Of a stretch of 6,167 nucleotides of DNA, positions 5,901-6,167 are shown in pieces. A program made the translations under genes and the position numbers. Below the pieces are notes generated by a model. It was not told where the DNA came from. It worked only from the letters and a program-made list of their open reading frames with translations, and did not search any database. Source of the stretch: Clostridia bacterium (GTDB lineage: Bacteria; Bacillota; Clostridia; Oscillospirales; Acutalibacteraceae); the NCBI GenBank assembly GCA_024404065.1, contig JAKSQR010000095.1, forward strand, positions 1 to 6,167. Reading direction: 5' to 3'. Every line of letters begins with the position of its first letter. The stretch's first letter is position 1.

Positions 5901-5963
5901 GATTTTTAATTAAAAAAAGTACCAAATTATATAGGATTTAAGGCATTTTAAGGTAATTGACCA

Positions 5964-6167
5964 TTAAAGCTGCTTAAACATTAAAGAGGCGTTTTCCTTT
6001 GTGGCATATTCATTTACGGAAAGCACCTGAAACTTAGTGGTATTCTGACCAAACTGAATTTCAATTACGTCCCCTGTTTTAACATCATAGCTTGCACGCT
6101 GCACCTTGCCGTTTACACTTACGTGACCTGCATCACATGCCTCATTTGCAACAGTTCTGCGTTTGAT
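5964..6167 (-). CDS. rqcP: RqcP/HslR-like S4-domain RNA-binding protein (partial, N-terminus missing)
   Basis: The last 67 residues before the TAA stop are inside the window; I translated them by hand. They begin IKRRTVANEACDAGHVSVNG and continue with KVQRASYDVKTGDVIEIQFG, which follows Bacillus RqcP (YabO) closely: the S4 RNA-binding loop, the DVK-GD turn and the FGQ strand. By length about 15-20 N-terminal residues (the start of the S4 domain) lie beyond the right edge. In Bacillus, RqcP works with RqcH on obstructed 50S subunits to add C-terminal alanine tails to stalled nascent chains. The downstream neighbours divIC and the S1-protein gene match the known order, but yabP and yabQ, often found between, are absent. 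No clear terminator follows the stop. Confidence 0.9.
   Translation of the reverse strand: MKRRTVANEACDAGHVSVNGKVQRASYDVKTGDVIEIQFGQNTTKFQVLSVNEYATKENASLMFKQL

Noticed and set aside
5903..5916. A 14-base palindrome TTTTTAATTAAAAA after rqcP, as a terminator or operator
   Set aside because: It contains only A and T, so it makes a weak stem and is likely by chance in this gap.
1..6167. A hidden defence island, mobile element, CRISPR array or other new multi-gene system
   Set aside because: Every gene except the zinc-ribbon protein belongs to a known core family, base composition is even, and I see no long repeats, integrase, transposase or attachment-site structure.

Overview
The window looks like an ordinary chromosomal stretch from a moderately AT-rich Gram-positive anaerobe of the class Clostridia (Bacillota). 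A member of the Oscillospirales/Ruminococcaceae is my best guess. The evidence is an rqcP-divIC-S1 (yabR-like) gene order, a long-form HPF with the C-terminal dimerisation domain, a YpsC-type rRNA methyltransferase, an iron-sulfur (class I) fumarase alpha subunit, and strong AGGAGG-type ribosome binding sites. All nine genes lie on the minus strand, so the window is transcribed from high to low coordinates. Coding density is high. The longest gene-free stretch is about 187 bases, and I see no mobile element, CRISPR array, tRNA or rRNA.

In transcription order: (1) the C-terminal 67 residues of an RqcP-like S4-domain protein run in from the right edge. (2) A 118-base AT-rich gap carries a SigA-type promoter, followed by divIC (cell division) and a single-S1-domain RNA-binding protein, closed by an intrinsic terminator. 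(3) The fumarate hydratase alpha subunit stands alone, with no beta subunit next to it, and ends at a second, weaker terminator. (4) hpf (ribosome hibernation) has its own promoter region and ends in a very strong terminator. (5) A tightly packed four-gene unit follows: a THUMP-domain 23S rRNA methyltransferase, a diacylglycerol-kinase-family lipid kinase, a small zinc-ribbon protein with a C-terminal membrane anchor, and a metallophosphoesterase cut by the left edge.

Most genes serve translation or ribosome upkeep (RqcP, S1 protein, HPF, rRNA methyltransferase) or the envelope (DivIC, lipid kinase, perhaps the anchored zinc ribbon). The most interesting signals are in the junctions. Terminators sit so close to the next start codon that no promoter fits between them, and a good promoter inside the end of hpf would start transcription within the terminator stem. 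Also notable are the absence of the sporulation genes yabP and yabQ between rqcP and divIC, and the orphan fumarase alpha subunit. I did not find a convincing new multi-gene system.
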